From Nocardioides kongjuensis (GTDB lineage Bacteria > Actinomycetota > Actinomycetes > Propionibacteriales > Nocardioidaceae): DNA of 64,000 nt. The DNA lies in the NCBI RefSeq assembly GCF_013409625.1, contig NZ_JACCBF010000001.1, positions 1,240,001-1,304,000 of the forward strand, given 5' to 3'. Position numbers and translations under genes: made by a program. Of this stretch, positions 48,329-56,569 are shown piece by piece; within the stretch, counting starts at the first letter, position 1, and each line of letters opens with the position of its first letter. The notes under the pieces are model-generated. The model worked only from the letters and a program-made list of their open reading frames with translations, did no database searches and was not told the DNA's origin.

Positions 48329-49197
48329 GGCTGTGCCAACGCCCTGCGCAGCAGCAGGCTGCCGGCCCGCACCGCGGGCACGGCGAACGCGATGCTGGCC
48401 GTCGTGGTGACCGCCAGCGTCACCACCGAGGCGTGCGGGTCGTCGCGCACGACCATCGCCGCGACGGAGGGCGGGACGAGCGCGAACCAGGAGACCACCC
48501 CGAACCAGGCGGCGCTGGCCGATGGGCGGTCGAGGCCGATCGCGACGGCCGCCGCGACGGTGAGCGGTACGACGACACCCAGGTCGAGCAGCACGATCGT
48601 CCAGAAGAACGCAGGGGCCTCGGCGTACTCGGCCGGGATCGGGCCCGCCGTCACCGAGCCCGCGAGCACCGGAAGGTACCGCGCCACGACGAAGGCCACG
48701 AGGAGGAGCAACCACGCGCCCCGTGCTCGCCTGGTGCGCTCACCGATCCCGGCGACCGGGGTCGCGACGGCCCGGCGCCAGCACCACACCCCCGCAACGC
48801 CCGCGAGCGTCGCGATCGCGAGATGCAGCAGGACGGCCGGTGAGTAGGCGAGGCGCTCGGGTCCGACGACGTACTGCACGAACATGTAGGCCGCGTAGCC
48901 GGTCGGCCCGAGGGCGAGCGTCGCCGCTCCCGGCCGGGCGTGCAGCGCCAGCACGGCCGCGGTGACCAGGACCGGAACCACGAGCAGCACCGTGACCAGC
49001 TCGAGGCCGATCAGCTGGTTGAGCAGCGAGTCCGGCAGGGGATACGCGAGCGCGTCGGTCCCCAACGGGCCGAGTGCGCTGTTGAGGACGAGCAGGACGG
49101 CGAGCGTCAGCAGCACGGGACCGAGGGCTCGGTCGGAGCGTCCGGTCGGGGCGGCGGGTGACGGCACCGGGGTCGTCACCGCGCCCGGGCTGCTCAT
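48325..49197 (-). CDS. Multi-pass membrane protein of unknown function
   Basis: 290 residues from ATG 49197, overlapping the DUF1003 stop (ATGA). A Pro/Ala-rich cytosolic start is followed by seven or eight hydrophobic helices (PVLLTLAVLLVLNSALGPLG, LIGLELVTVLLVVPVLVTAAVLAL, GATAALA-type segments, FFWTIVLLDLGVVVPLTVAAAVAIGL). AALGPTGYAAYMFVQYVVGPE-like aromatic turns resemble no family I can name. Its operon partners suggest a membrane role in low-oxygen stress. Confidence 0.7.
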   Translation of the reverse strand: MSSPGAVTTPVPSPAAPTGRSDRALGPVLLTLAVLLVLNSALGPLGTDALAYPLPDSLLNQLIGLELVTVLLVVPVLVTAAVLALHARPGAATLALGPTGYAAYMFVQYVVGPERLAYSPAVLLHLAIATLAGVAGVWCWRRAVATPVAGIGERTRRARGAWLLLLVAFVVARYLPVLAGSVTAGPIPAEYAEAPAFFWTIVLLDLGVVVPLTVAAAVAIGLDRPSASAAWFGVVSWFALVPPSVAAMVVRDDPHASVVTLAVTTTASIAFAVPAVRAGSLLLRRALAQP

Positions 49198-49634
49198 GCC
49201 TCGACGCCTTCGGTCGGCCTCGCGCCGGTGTCGAGCAGCCGACGGTGCAGCTCCTGGGTCAGCGCGTGGATCTGGCGGGTGAGCTCGGTGTTGGTCTTCA
49301 GCTCGAGCTCCTGCTCGACGAAGTCGTGGTCCGCCTTCGCCCGCTGGACCTCGGCCTGGCGGTTCTGGCCGATCATGACGAAGGTCGACAAGAAGATCGC
49401 CTCGAGCGAGACCACCAGGGTGAGGGTCGGCCACGGGCTGCGCTCGGCGGCGAGCATCCAGAGCGCGAACACCGCAGTGTGGATCCACACGAACGGCATC
49501 GACCCGGCGAACGCGGTGATCGCGTCGGCCAACCGGGCCTGCCAGTCCTCCGCGCGGCGCTGGAAGTAGCGCTCGATGCCCGGGTGGCGGGCGACACCGG
49601 AGCTGCGGTGGCCCGGGGCGGGAGGTCGTTGCAT
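49194..49634 (-). CDS. DUF1003 membrane protein
   Basis: 146 residues from ATG 49634. WQARLADAITAFAGSMPFVWIHTAVFALWML, PWPTLTLVVSLEAIFLSTFVMIGQNRQAEVQRAKADHDFVEQELELKTNTEL is the full DUF1003 signature: two membrane helices and a long cytosolic helix with charged heptads. Function is unknown. A DosR-like motif lies about 61 bases upstream, between this gene and the divergent SHOCT gene. Confidence 0.88.
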   Translation of the reverse strand: MQRPPAPGHRSSGVARHPGIERYFQRRAEDWQARLADAITAFAGSMPFVWIHTAVFALWMLAAERSPWPTLTLVVSLEAIFLSTFVMIGQNRQAEVQRAKADHDFVEQELELKTNTELTRQIHALTQELHRRLLDTGARPTEGVEA

Positions 49635-49693
49635 GCCTCCGACGCTAGGAGCGCGGCGCCGAGCCGGGCAGGGACGGAGTGTTCCCGGCCGGC

Positions 49694-49707
49694 AGGCACT
49701 TGGTCCC
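49694..49707. promoter_or_regulatory. DosR-like motif between DUF1003 and SHOCT genes
   Basis: Reverse strand reads GGGACCAAGTGCC. It is about 61 bases upstream of the DUF1003 start and 92 upstream of the SHOCT gene. Confidence 0.45.
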
Positions 49708-49798
49708 GGACGCGGAGGCGGTTGGCCCCTGACCTGCGTCGGACCGCGGCGGCATGGTCGGGAACGACACCACTGCCACGACGAGAAGGAGCAGGACG

Positions 49799-50044
49799 AT
49801 GATGTGGGACGACGGGCACTACTACTTCGGCTGGCCGGGCATGCTGCTCGTGATGGTGGTGTCCTGGGGCCTCGTGGGCGCGGCGGTCTACCTCGGCGCC
49901 CGGTGGCTCGGGCGGGACCGGGTGTCGTCCGACCCGCTCGACATCCTCGACGAGCGGCTCGCCCGGGGCGAGATCGACGTCGAGGAGTACACCCGGCTGT
50001 GGCAGGCGATCACCGACCGCCGCCCGGTGGCACGGCCCCGATGA
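49799..50044 (+). CDS. Small membrane protein with SHOCT domain
   Basis: 81 residues; ATG 49799 follows AGAAGGAG by six bases (the next ATG, 49802, is also possible). One hydrophobic helix (WPGMLLVMVVSWGLVGAAVYLGARWL) precedes a SHOCT motif, DPLDILDERLARGEIDVEEYTRLWQAI. SHOCT segments are short oligomerisation modules at protein ends. The partner is unknown. It lies between the DUF1003 unit and ppdK. Confidence 0.85.
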   Translation: MMWDDGHYYFGWPGMLLVMVVSWGLVGAAVYLGARWLGRDRVSSDPLDILDERLARGEIDVEEYTRLWQAITDRRPVARPR

Positions 50045-50055
50045 CCTCCCGGTCT

Positions 50056-50070
50056 GGGGACCTTCGGCCC
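50056..50070. promoter_or_regulatory. DosR-like motif upstream of ppdK
   Basis: GGGGACCTTCGGCCC, 36 bases before the ppdK start and just after the stop of the SHOCT gene. Confidence 0.6.
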
Positions 50071-50106
50071 TGCACCGGGCCCACCCGGTCCGGTGAGGAT
50101 CCTCGC

Positions 50107-52824
50107 GTGACCAGCTACGTCCACTCCTTCGACGCCCCCGGCACTCCCGACCGCGACCTGCTCGGCGGCAAGGGCGCCGAGCTGGCCCGCATGGTGCAGC
50201 TCGGCCTGCCGGTGCCACCGGGCTTCACGATCACGACCGCTGCCTGCCGCCAAGTGCTCGAGCACGGCCGCCGGCCGGCCGGGATGGCGGGTGACGTCGA
50301 GCACCAGCTCGCGCTCCTCGAGGACCGCACCGGACTCGTCCTCGGCGACCCGGAACGGCCGCTCCTCCTCGCGGTGCGATCCGGCGCGGCGAGCTCGATG
50401 CCCGGCATGATGGACACCATCCTCGACATCGGCCTCAACGACGAGACCGTTCTCGCCGTCGCCCGGATCTCGGGGGACGAGCGGTTCGCCTGGGACTGCT
50501 ACCGGCGGCTCGTGCAGATGTTCGGGGAGACCGTCCTCGGCGTTGCCGCCGCACGGTTCGCCGCGCTCACCGCGACCGTGGTCGCCGAGCGAGGTGTCGA
50601 CGGCCTCCCGGCGCTGGACGCCGACGGACTCCGCGACCTCGTCGAGCGCGGCAGGGCCCTGTGCCAGGAGGTCGCGGGCCGTGACCTTCCCCAGGACCCG
50701 CGCGAGCAGCTCGATCTCGCCATCGACGCCGTGTTCGCGTCCTGGCAGGGCGAACGTGCCCGCGTCTACCGCCGCAGGTTCGGCATCCCCGACCATCTCG
50801 GGACCGCCGTCAACGTCCAGGCCATGGTCTTCGGCAACCGAGGCGCGACGTCCGGGAGCGGGGTCGCCTTCACCCGTGATCCCGCCACCGGCGCGCTCGG
50901 CGACTACGGGGAGTACCTCGCCGACGCCCAGGGCGAGGACGTCGTCTCCGGGGCCCGGACCGCCGTGCCGCTGGCGCGACTGAGGGAGATCGACCTGCCG
51001 TCGTACCGGCGGCTCCGCTCGATCCTGAGCACCCTGGAGCACCACTACCGCGACCTGTGCGACATCGAGTTCACCATCGAGGACGGCCGGCTCTGGATCC
51101 TGCAGACCAGGGTCGGCAAGCGCAGCCCCGCCGCGGCCTTCCGGATCGCGGCCGACCTGGTCGAGGAGGGGATGATCACCGACGACGAGGCCCTGGTGCG
51201 CGTGAGCGGTGACCAGCTCACGCAGCTGATGTTCCCGCAGCTCGACGCAGGCTCGGCCGGGCGGCCGGCCGCGGTGGGGCTCGCCGCCTCGCCGGGCGCC
51301 GCGGTCGGCAGGGTCGTGCTCGACAGTGCCACCGCGGTGACCCTCGCCGCGCGTGGCGAGGACGTCGTGCTGGTCCGCCCCGAGACCCGGGCCGACGACC
51401 TGCCGGGCATGGTCGCTGCGCGCGCGGTGGTCACCGCCCGGGGCGGCCGCACCTCGCACGCGGCCGTCGTCGCACGCGGCATGGGCCTGCCCGCCGTGTG
51501 CGGTGTGGAGGGACTCGAGATCGACCTGGCCAGCCGCCGGGTGAGCCTGGCCGGACATCGCCTGTTCGCCGAGGGAGACGTGGTCTCGGTGGACGGCGGG
51601 ACCGGGCGCGTCTACCACGGTCATCACCGCACCGTGCCCTCGGAGGTGACCCGTTGGCTCGACGGGGAGGCCATCGACTCCCCACTGGTGTCTGCCGTCG
51701 AGAGACTGCTGGCCCACGCCGACCGGACCCGTCGTGTCGGTGTCCGCGCGAACGCCGAGTCCGGGCACGACATCGCTCGGGCCCTGCGGTACGGCGCCGA
51801 GGGTGTCGGCCTGGTCCGCACCGAGCACATGTTCCTCGGCGACCGCCGGACCTACGTCGAGCGCGTCCTGATCGGCACCGACGCCGAGCGGGAGGCGGCG
51901 CTGCGCGAGCTGACCGCCCTCCAGCGCGAGAGCTTCGCCGTCCTGCTCGCCGCAGCGGACGGCCGTCCCGTGACGATCCGTCTGCTGGACGCCCCGGCAC
52001 ACGAGTTCCTGCCGGACCTCACGGACCTGGCGGTACGGGTGGCGACCGCTGCCGCCCGGGGCTGCCCGGACGAGGCGCTCCAGGCCAGGCTGGCCGCCGT
52101 ACGACGCCACCACGAGGCGAACCCGATGACCGGGTTGCGCGGCGTGCGGCTCGCGATCGTGCGGCCCGAGCTGGTCGTCGCCCAGGCACTGGCGGCCTTC
52201 GAGGCAGCGGCCGACGCACGCGACCGCGGACGCGCCTTCGACCTCGAGCTGATGGTTCCGATGGTGAGCTCGGTGGAGGAGCTCACCGCGGTCGCCCGGT
52301 CCGTCGCCCGGGCCGCGGACGACGTCGCGACCCGCCGCGGCCGGGTGACCTACCGGCTCGGAGCCATGGTCGAGACGCCCCGCGCCGCGGTGACGGCCGC
52401 CCGGATCGCCGAGGTGGCCGGCTTCGTGTCGTTGGGCACCAACGACCTGACCCAGCTGACCTGGGGGCTGTCGCGCGACGACGCCGAGCGCTCGTTCCTG
52501 CCCCGCTACCTCGACGAGGGACTGCTGCGGGTCTCGCCGTTCGCGACCCTCGACCAGGAGGGAGTCGGCGAGCTGGCCGCTCGTGCGGTCGTCGGTGCCC
52601 GGCGGACCCGCCCGGGCATCCCGGTCGGCGTGTGCGGGGAGCACGCGGGAGATCCCGCCTCGATCGGCTTCCTCGCCGGGATCGGCGTCACCTACCTGTC
52701 CTGCTCGCCGTTCCGGGTCCCGGTCGCTCGCCTGGAGGCCGGCCGGGCAGCGGTCCTGGCGCAGGGGTGCCCACCGGACCGCTTCGACGAGCTCGACGTA
52801 CCGCTCCTGGCGACGGTGGGGTGA
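50107..52824 (+). CDS. ppdK: Pyruvate, phosphate dikinase
   Basis: 905 residues from GTG 50107; ribosome binding site weak. The N-terminal nucleotide domain has LLGGKGAELARMVQLGLPVPPGFTITT and AVRSGAASSMPGMMDTILDIGLND; swivelling-domain catalytic His451 lies in GGRTSHAAVVARGMGLPAVCG; the C-terminal barrel has the acid Cys843 in VGVCGEHAGDP. The enzyme interconverts pyruvate + ATP + Pi and PEP + AMP + PPi; running towards pyruvate it gains ATP from PPi, useful when respiration stops. It is the first gene of an operon with CBS, PPOX and acyl-CoA synthetase genes, all with overlapping or adjacent ends. Confidence 0.94.
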   Translation: MTSYVHSFDAPGTPDRDLLGGKGAELARMVQLGLPVPPGFTITTAACRQVLEHGRRPAGMAGDVEHQLALLEDRTGLVLGDPERPLLLAVRSGAASSMPGMMDTILDIGLNDETVLAVARISGDERFAWDCYRRLVQMFGETVLGVAAARFAALTATVVAERGVDGLPALDADGLRDLVERGRALCQEVAGRDLPQDPREQLDLAIDAVFASWQGERARVYRRRFGIPDHLGTAVNVQAMVFGNRGATSGSGVAFTRDPATGALGDYGEYLADAQGEDVVSGARTAVPLARLREIDLPSYRRLRSILSTLEHHYRDLCDIEFTIEDGRLWILQTRVGKRSPAAAFRIAADLVEEGMITDDEALVRVSGDQLTQLMFPQLDAGSAGRPAAVGLAASPGAAVGRVVLDSATAVTLAARGEDVVLVRPETRADDLPGMVAARAVVTARGGRTSHAAVVARGMGLPAVCGVEGLEIDLASRRVSLAGHRLFAEGDVVSVDGGTGRVYHGHHRTVPSEVTRWLDGEAIDSPLVSAVERLLAHADRTRRVGVRANAESGHDIARALRYGAEGVGLVRTEHMFLGDRRTYVERVLIGTDAEREAALRELTALQRESFAVLLAAADGRPVTIRLLDAPAHEFLPDLTDLAVRVATAAARGCPDEALQARLAAVRRHHEANPMTGLRGVRLAIVRPELVVAQALAAFEAAADARDRGRAFDLELMVPMVSSVEELTAVARSVARAADDVATRRGRVTYRLGAMVETPRAAVTAARIAEVAGFVSLGTNDLTQLTWGLSRDDAERSFLPRYLDEGLLRVSPFATLDQEGVGELAARAVVGARRTRPGIPVGVCGEHAGDPASIGFLAGIGVTYLSCSPFRVPVARLEAGRAAVLAQGCPPDRFDELDVPLLATVG

Positions 52825-53387
52825 TCGCGGTGCTGGTGAAGGACATCATGAACGCCCGGCCGGTGACGATCCGGACGGACCAGCCGATCGGCGCCGCAGG
52901 ACGCGTCCTCGCCCGCCACGCCGTCACCGCACTGCCGGTGGTCGACGAGGAAGGGCGGATCGTCGGCGTGGTCAGCGAGGCCGACGTCATCGCCCGGGCG
53001 CGTCTCACGGACCCGGTGGGGGAGGCGATGAGCCGGGTCGTCGCACTCGTGCACCCAGAGACGGACGTGGCCGAGCTGCGCGAGGTCCTGACCCGCACCG
53101 CGGTCAAGAGCCTGCCGGTCGTGGACGCCGCTGACCAGGTCGTCGGGGTGGTCAGCCGTAGTGACCTGGTCCGCGTCTTCGCGCACGACGACGAGAAGCT
53201 GGAGGAAGACGTGGCCGATGTCCTCGCCCACGCCCGGGTGTCGGGGTGCCGGGTGCGGGTCCGCAACGGCATCGTGCAGCTCACCGGTCTGGACGCCCCC
53301 GACGACCCCCGGGAGGCCTCCGTCATCGATGCCGTCATCGATGCCGTCGTCGCCACGCCGGGCGTGGTCGCGGTGCGGAGGGGGTGA
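52821..53387 (+). CDS. CBS-domain protein (Hrp1-like) with BON-like tail
   Basis: 188 residues from GTG 52821, overlapping the ppdK stop. Two CBS domains (VKDIMNARPVTIRTDQPIGAAGRVLARHAVTALPVVDEEGRIVGVVSEADV and VGEAMSRVVALVHPETDVAELREVLTRTAVKSLPVVDAADQVVGVVSRSDLV) are followed by a basic C-terminal segment (VADVLAHARVSGCRVRVRNGIVQLTGL) resembling BON. Hrp1 (Rv2626c) is a DosR-regulated CBS protein of mycobacteria. Such domains bind adenosine nucleotides, so it may report energy charge to neighbouring enzymes. Confidence 0.88.
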   Translation: MIAVLVKDIMNARPVTIRTDQPIGAAGRVLARHAVTALPVVDEEGRIVGVVSEADVIARARLTDPVGEAMSRVVALVHPETDVAELREVLTRTAVKSLPVVDAADQVVGVVSRSDLVRVFAHDDEKLEEDVADVLAHARVSGCRVRVRNGIVQLTGLDAPDDPREASVIDAVIDAVVATPGVVAVRRG

Positions 53388-53392
53388 GGGAC

Positions 53393-53836
53393 ATGAGCGC
53401 TCTCGAGGAGCTGGACGTCGCCGAGTGCGAGCGGCTGCTCCGCCGTGGCGTGTTCGGGCGGATCGTCCTCGTCGCGGGCGGACGCCCGGAGATCGTCCCG
53501 GTCACCTACACCACGCACGGGGACGCGGTCTGGGTCCGCACCTCCCCGGGATCCCTCCTCGACCGGTACGCCGACGGCGAGCCGGTGCTCCTGGAGATCG
53601 ACCACGTCGACCACGAGCGCGGGCACGGCTGGTCGGTCGTCGCTCGCGGCCACGGCGAACGGGTGCCCGAGGGCGAGCGCTCCGACGCCGAGCGTCGCAC
53701 CTCGGGGCCGCCGCGGTGGGTCCGACGTGAGGACGAGGTGTGGATCCAGCTGCGCTGGGAGGAGCTCACCGGTCGTCGTACCGGATCGGGCTGGGACCTC
53801 GCGGCCGGGCTGCCCGTGGACAGGATCGGGCGATGA
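53393..53836 (+). CDS. Pyridoxamine 5'-phosphate oxidase-fold protein
   Basis: 147 residues from ATG 53393, following GGGGGTGAGGG. LDVAECERLLRRGVFGRIVLVAGGRPEIVPVTYTTHGDAVWVRTSPGSLLDRYADGEPVLLEIDHVDHERGHGWSVVARGHGERV is the split-barrel flavin-binding fold. It is a paralogue of the gene at 36251-36664 (shared opening, ExDDVDxxxxxGWSV core). The stop overlaps the next start by four bases. Ligand (FMN or F420) is not determined. Confidence 0.85.
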   Translation: MSALEELDVAECERLLRRGVFGRIVLVAGGRPEIVPVTYTTHGDAVWVRTSPGSLLDRYADGEPVLLEIDHVDHERGHGWSVVARGHGERVPEGERSDAERRTSGPPRWVRREDEVWIQLRWEELTGRRTGSGWDLAAGLPVDRIGR

Positions 53837-56460
53837 CGACGGCCGAGGTGCTGCTGAGCGACGGCGGGCTGGCGCAGATCCGGCCGCTCGAGCACCGGGA
53901 CGGACCGGGACTGCACGAGCTGCACGAGAGTGCCTCCGACGATGCGCTGCGGCTGCGGTTCTTCAGCGGCGGACCCCGGGCGGCCCGGATGTACGTCGAC
54001 CGGGTGCTCGACTCCCCGGCGACATTGGCCCTGGTCGCCCTCACGGGCGAGCGACTGGTCGCCCTGGCCACCGCGGAACCCGTCGACGACACGACCTACG
54101 AGGTGGCCTTCCTGGTGGCCGACGAGCTCGCCGGTCACGGGCTCGGCACCCTCCTCCTGGAGCACCTGGCCGCACGGGCCCGGGACCGGGGGATCCGGCG
54201 GTTCATCGCCCTGGTGCTCGCCGAGAACCACCGGATGCTCGACGTCTTCGCGAAGGCGGGCTTCACGCTGACGCGCACCAGCAGCCACGGCGAGTGCGAG
54301 CTGAGCATGGACACCGCCGTCACCCCCGCGGTCCAGGAGGCCGCCGACCAGCGTGAGTTCGCCTCCGAGGCTCGTTCGCTGCGCCCGCTGCTGGCGCCGC
54401 GGTCGCTCGCCGTCTACGGTGCCCGCCGCGACGGCACCGGCATCGGTGCTGCGGTGCTGAGTGCCGTCCGTCGCGACGGGTTCACCGGGGACGTCGTGGC
54501 GATCCACCCCCGCGCCGACGCCATCGGCGAGGTCCCGGCCCGGGCCTGCCTGGCCGAGGGGGCGTCGGTCGACCTGGCGGTCATCGCCGTGCCGGTCACG
54601 GACGTCCTCGATGCGCTCGAGGACGCGATCGCCGGGGGAGCGCGCAGTGCCGTGGTGATCTCGTCCGGCTTCGGCGAGATGGGCGCGGACGGGGCGCGCC
54701 TCCAGCAGGAGCTGGGCCGCACCGCCCGGCGCCATGGCGTCCGGCTCGTCGGACCGAACTGCCTGGGCGTGCTCGACAACGCTCCACAGGTGCGGCTCAA
54801 CGCCACCTTCGGCCTGCGGGCGCCACGACCGGGCGGCCTGGCCGTCGCCAGCCAGTCCGGCGGCGTCGGCATCGCGCTCATGGACCTGCTGGCCCACGAC
54901 GGGGTCGGCGTGCGCACCTTCATCTCGCTCGGCAACAAGGTCGACGTCTCGGGCAACGACCTCCTCGCTGCCTGGTACGACGACCCGGAGGTCACCTGCG
55001 CGGCGCTCTACCTCGAGTCGTTCGGCAACGCCCGCAAGTTCGCCCGGTTCGCCCGCCGCTTCTCCCAGCGCAAGCCCGTGGTCGCGGTGGTCGGCGGGCG
55101 CTCCGCCGGTGGTCGCCGGGCGGGTTCCTCCCACACCGCCGCTGCGGCGAGCCCGGTGGTCGGCGTGGCGGCCCTCCTCGCGCAGAGCGGGGTCGACGCC
55201 GAGGAGCTGGCCGACACCGTGACGGTGCTGACCCGCGAGCCGCTCCCGGCCGGGACGCGGCTCGGGGTTCTCAGCAATGCCGGCGGGCTGGGTGTGCTGG
55301 CGGCCGACGCGGCGCAGGACGCCGGGCTCGACGTCGCGGCGTTCTCCCCGTCGCTGCGCGCCGAGGTCGGTGCGCTCGTCTCGCAGACCGCCGGTTCGGC
55401 GAACCCGGTCGATGCGGGCGCAGGTGCGGACGCCGGCCGGCTGGCCGCGATCGCCGACGTGGTCCTCGCCTCCGCCGAGGTCGATGCCCTGCTGGTCGTC
55501 CTGGTCGCCACGGACACCAACGACGTCGCGGGTGCCCAGGACGCACTGGCCGACGTACGCCGGCGCTACCCGCACCACCCCGTGGTCGCGGTCGGCCTGG
55601 GCGCCGGCGACGACGGCCCGCACCCCGGGGTCACGACGCTGCGGTCGAGCGGTGCGGCCGTGGCCGCACTGGGGCGGGCGTCGTCCTACGCCGCGTGGCG
55701 GCGCGACGTCGTCCCACCCGCGCCTGCGCCGGACCCGGTGCGGGCCCGCCAGGCGCGTGACGACGCCATCGACCTGCTGGCTCGCAGCGGGCTCGACGGC
55801 TGGGTCGTCCCGGGGGATGCTGCGCCACTGCTGCAGCGCTACGGGCTCGAGTCCGTCGGCGTCGTCGTGGCCGCCTCGGAGGCACCGCAGGTGGCCGAGC
55901 GGATGGGCTTCCCGGTCGCGGTCAAGGTCGCGAGCGCTGACGTGGTCCACCGCACCGAACGGCGGCTGGTCGTCACCGGCGTGATGTCCGCCCCGGAGGT
56001 GGCCGTCGCCGCCGACGACCTGGAGCGCCGCGCCGGCCGGCCCTGCAGCCTGCTGGTGCAGCCGATGGTGTCCGGCGTCGAGATGGCCCTGGGCATGGTC
56101 CGCGACCCGGTGCTCGGGCCGTTGGTGATGGTGGCGCCCGGAGGTGTGGGCACCGACCTGGCCGATGACCGGGCCTTCCTGCTGCCACCGTTCGGTGCCG
56201 GGGAGTTCCTGCGGGTGCTGCGCACCCTGCGCACGTGGCCGCTCCTCGACGGCTTCCGGGGTGCGGCGCGGGTGGACGTGGACGCGTTCGCGCGTGCCGC
56301 GTCAGCGCTGGGGCAGCTCGCCGTCGACGTGCCCGAGATCGCCGAGCTGGACCTCAACCCGGTGATGGTCACCGAGGACGGGATCCACCTCGTCGACGTC
56401 AAGGTGCGCCTGGCGGCGGGGGAGTCCCTGGACCAACCGCGCCAGCTGCGGCCGACCTGA
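53833..56460 (+). CDS. GNAT acetyltransferase fused to ADP-forming acyl-CoA synthetase
   Basis: 875 residues from ATG 53833. Residues 1-165 are a GNAT domain (IRPLEHRDGPGLHELHESASDDALRLRFF, GHGLGTLLLEHLAARARDRG). A CoA-binding Rossmann domain follows (LLAPRSLAVYGARRDGTGIG), then a ligase domain with catalytic His434 in SSHTAAAASP, and an ATP-grasp domain (GFPVAVKVASADVVHRTERRLVVTGV). Enzymes of the PatZ/ACD family either make ATP from acyl-CoA, ADP and Pi or act as protein lysine acetyltransferases; here GNAT is N-terminal, the reverse of PatZ. Last gene of the ppdK operon. Confidence 0.88.
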   Translation: MTTAEVLLSDGGLAQIRPLEHRDGPGLHELHESASDDALRLRFFSGGPRAARMYVDRVLDSPATLALVALTGERLVALATAEPVDDTTYEVAFLVADELAGHGLGTLLLEHLAARARDRGIRRFIALVLAENHRMLDVFAKAGFTLTRTSSHGECELSMDTAVTPAVQEAADQREFASEARSLRPLLAPRSLAVYGARRDGTGIGAAVLSAVRRDGFTGDVVAIHPRADAIGEVPARACLAEGASVDLAVIAVPVTDVLDALEDAIAGGARSAVVISSGFGEMGADGARLQQELGRTARRHGVRLVGPNCLGVLDNAPQVRLNATFGLRAPRPGGLAVASQSGGVGIALMDLLAHDGVGVRTFISLGNKVDVSGNDLLAAWYDDPEVTCAALYLESFGNARKFARFARRFSQRKPVVAVVGGRSAGGRRAGSSHTAAAASPVVGVAALLAQSGVDAEELADTVTVLTREPLPAGTRLGVLSNAGGLGVLAADAAQDAGLDVAAFSPSLRAEVGALVSQTAGSANPVDAGAGADAGRLAAIADVVLASAEVDALLVVLVATDTNDVAGAQDALADVRRRYPHHPVVAVGLGAGDDGPHPGVTTLRSSGAAVAALGRASSYAAWRRDVVPPAPAPDPVRARQARDDAIDLLARSGLDGWVVPGDAAPLLQRYGLESVGVVVAASEAPQVAERMGFPVAVKVASADVVHRTERRLVVTGVMSAPEVAVAADDLERRAGRPCSLLVQPMVSGVEMALGMVRDPVLGPLVMVAPGGVGTDLADDRAFLLPPFGAGEFLRVLRTLRTWPLLDGFRGAARVDVDAFARAASALGQLAVDVPEIAELDLNPVMVTEDGIHLVDVKVRLAAGESLDQPRQLRPT

Positions 56461-56481
56461 CGGCACCACGGCCCCCTGCCC

Positions 56482-56496
56482 GGGGACCAAGGACCC
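56482..56496. promoter_or_regulatory. DosR-like motif upstream of DUF2157-like gene
   Basis: GGGGACCAAGGACCC, 73 bases before the start at 56570 and just after the stop of the preceding gene. Confidence 0.55.
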
Positions 56497-56569
56497 TGCC
56501 GGCGCGCCCTCGGCGCTCCTAGCGTCGATGAGTGAGACCACCGTGCCGGAGACCAGGAGGGTCGTTGCG

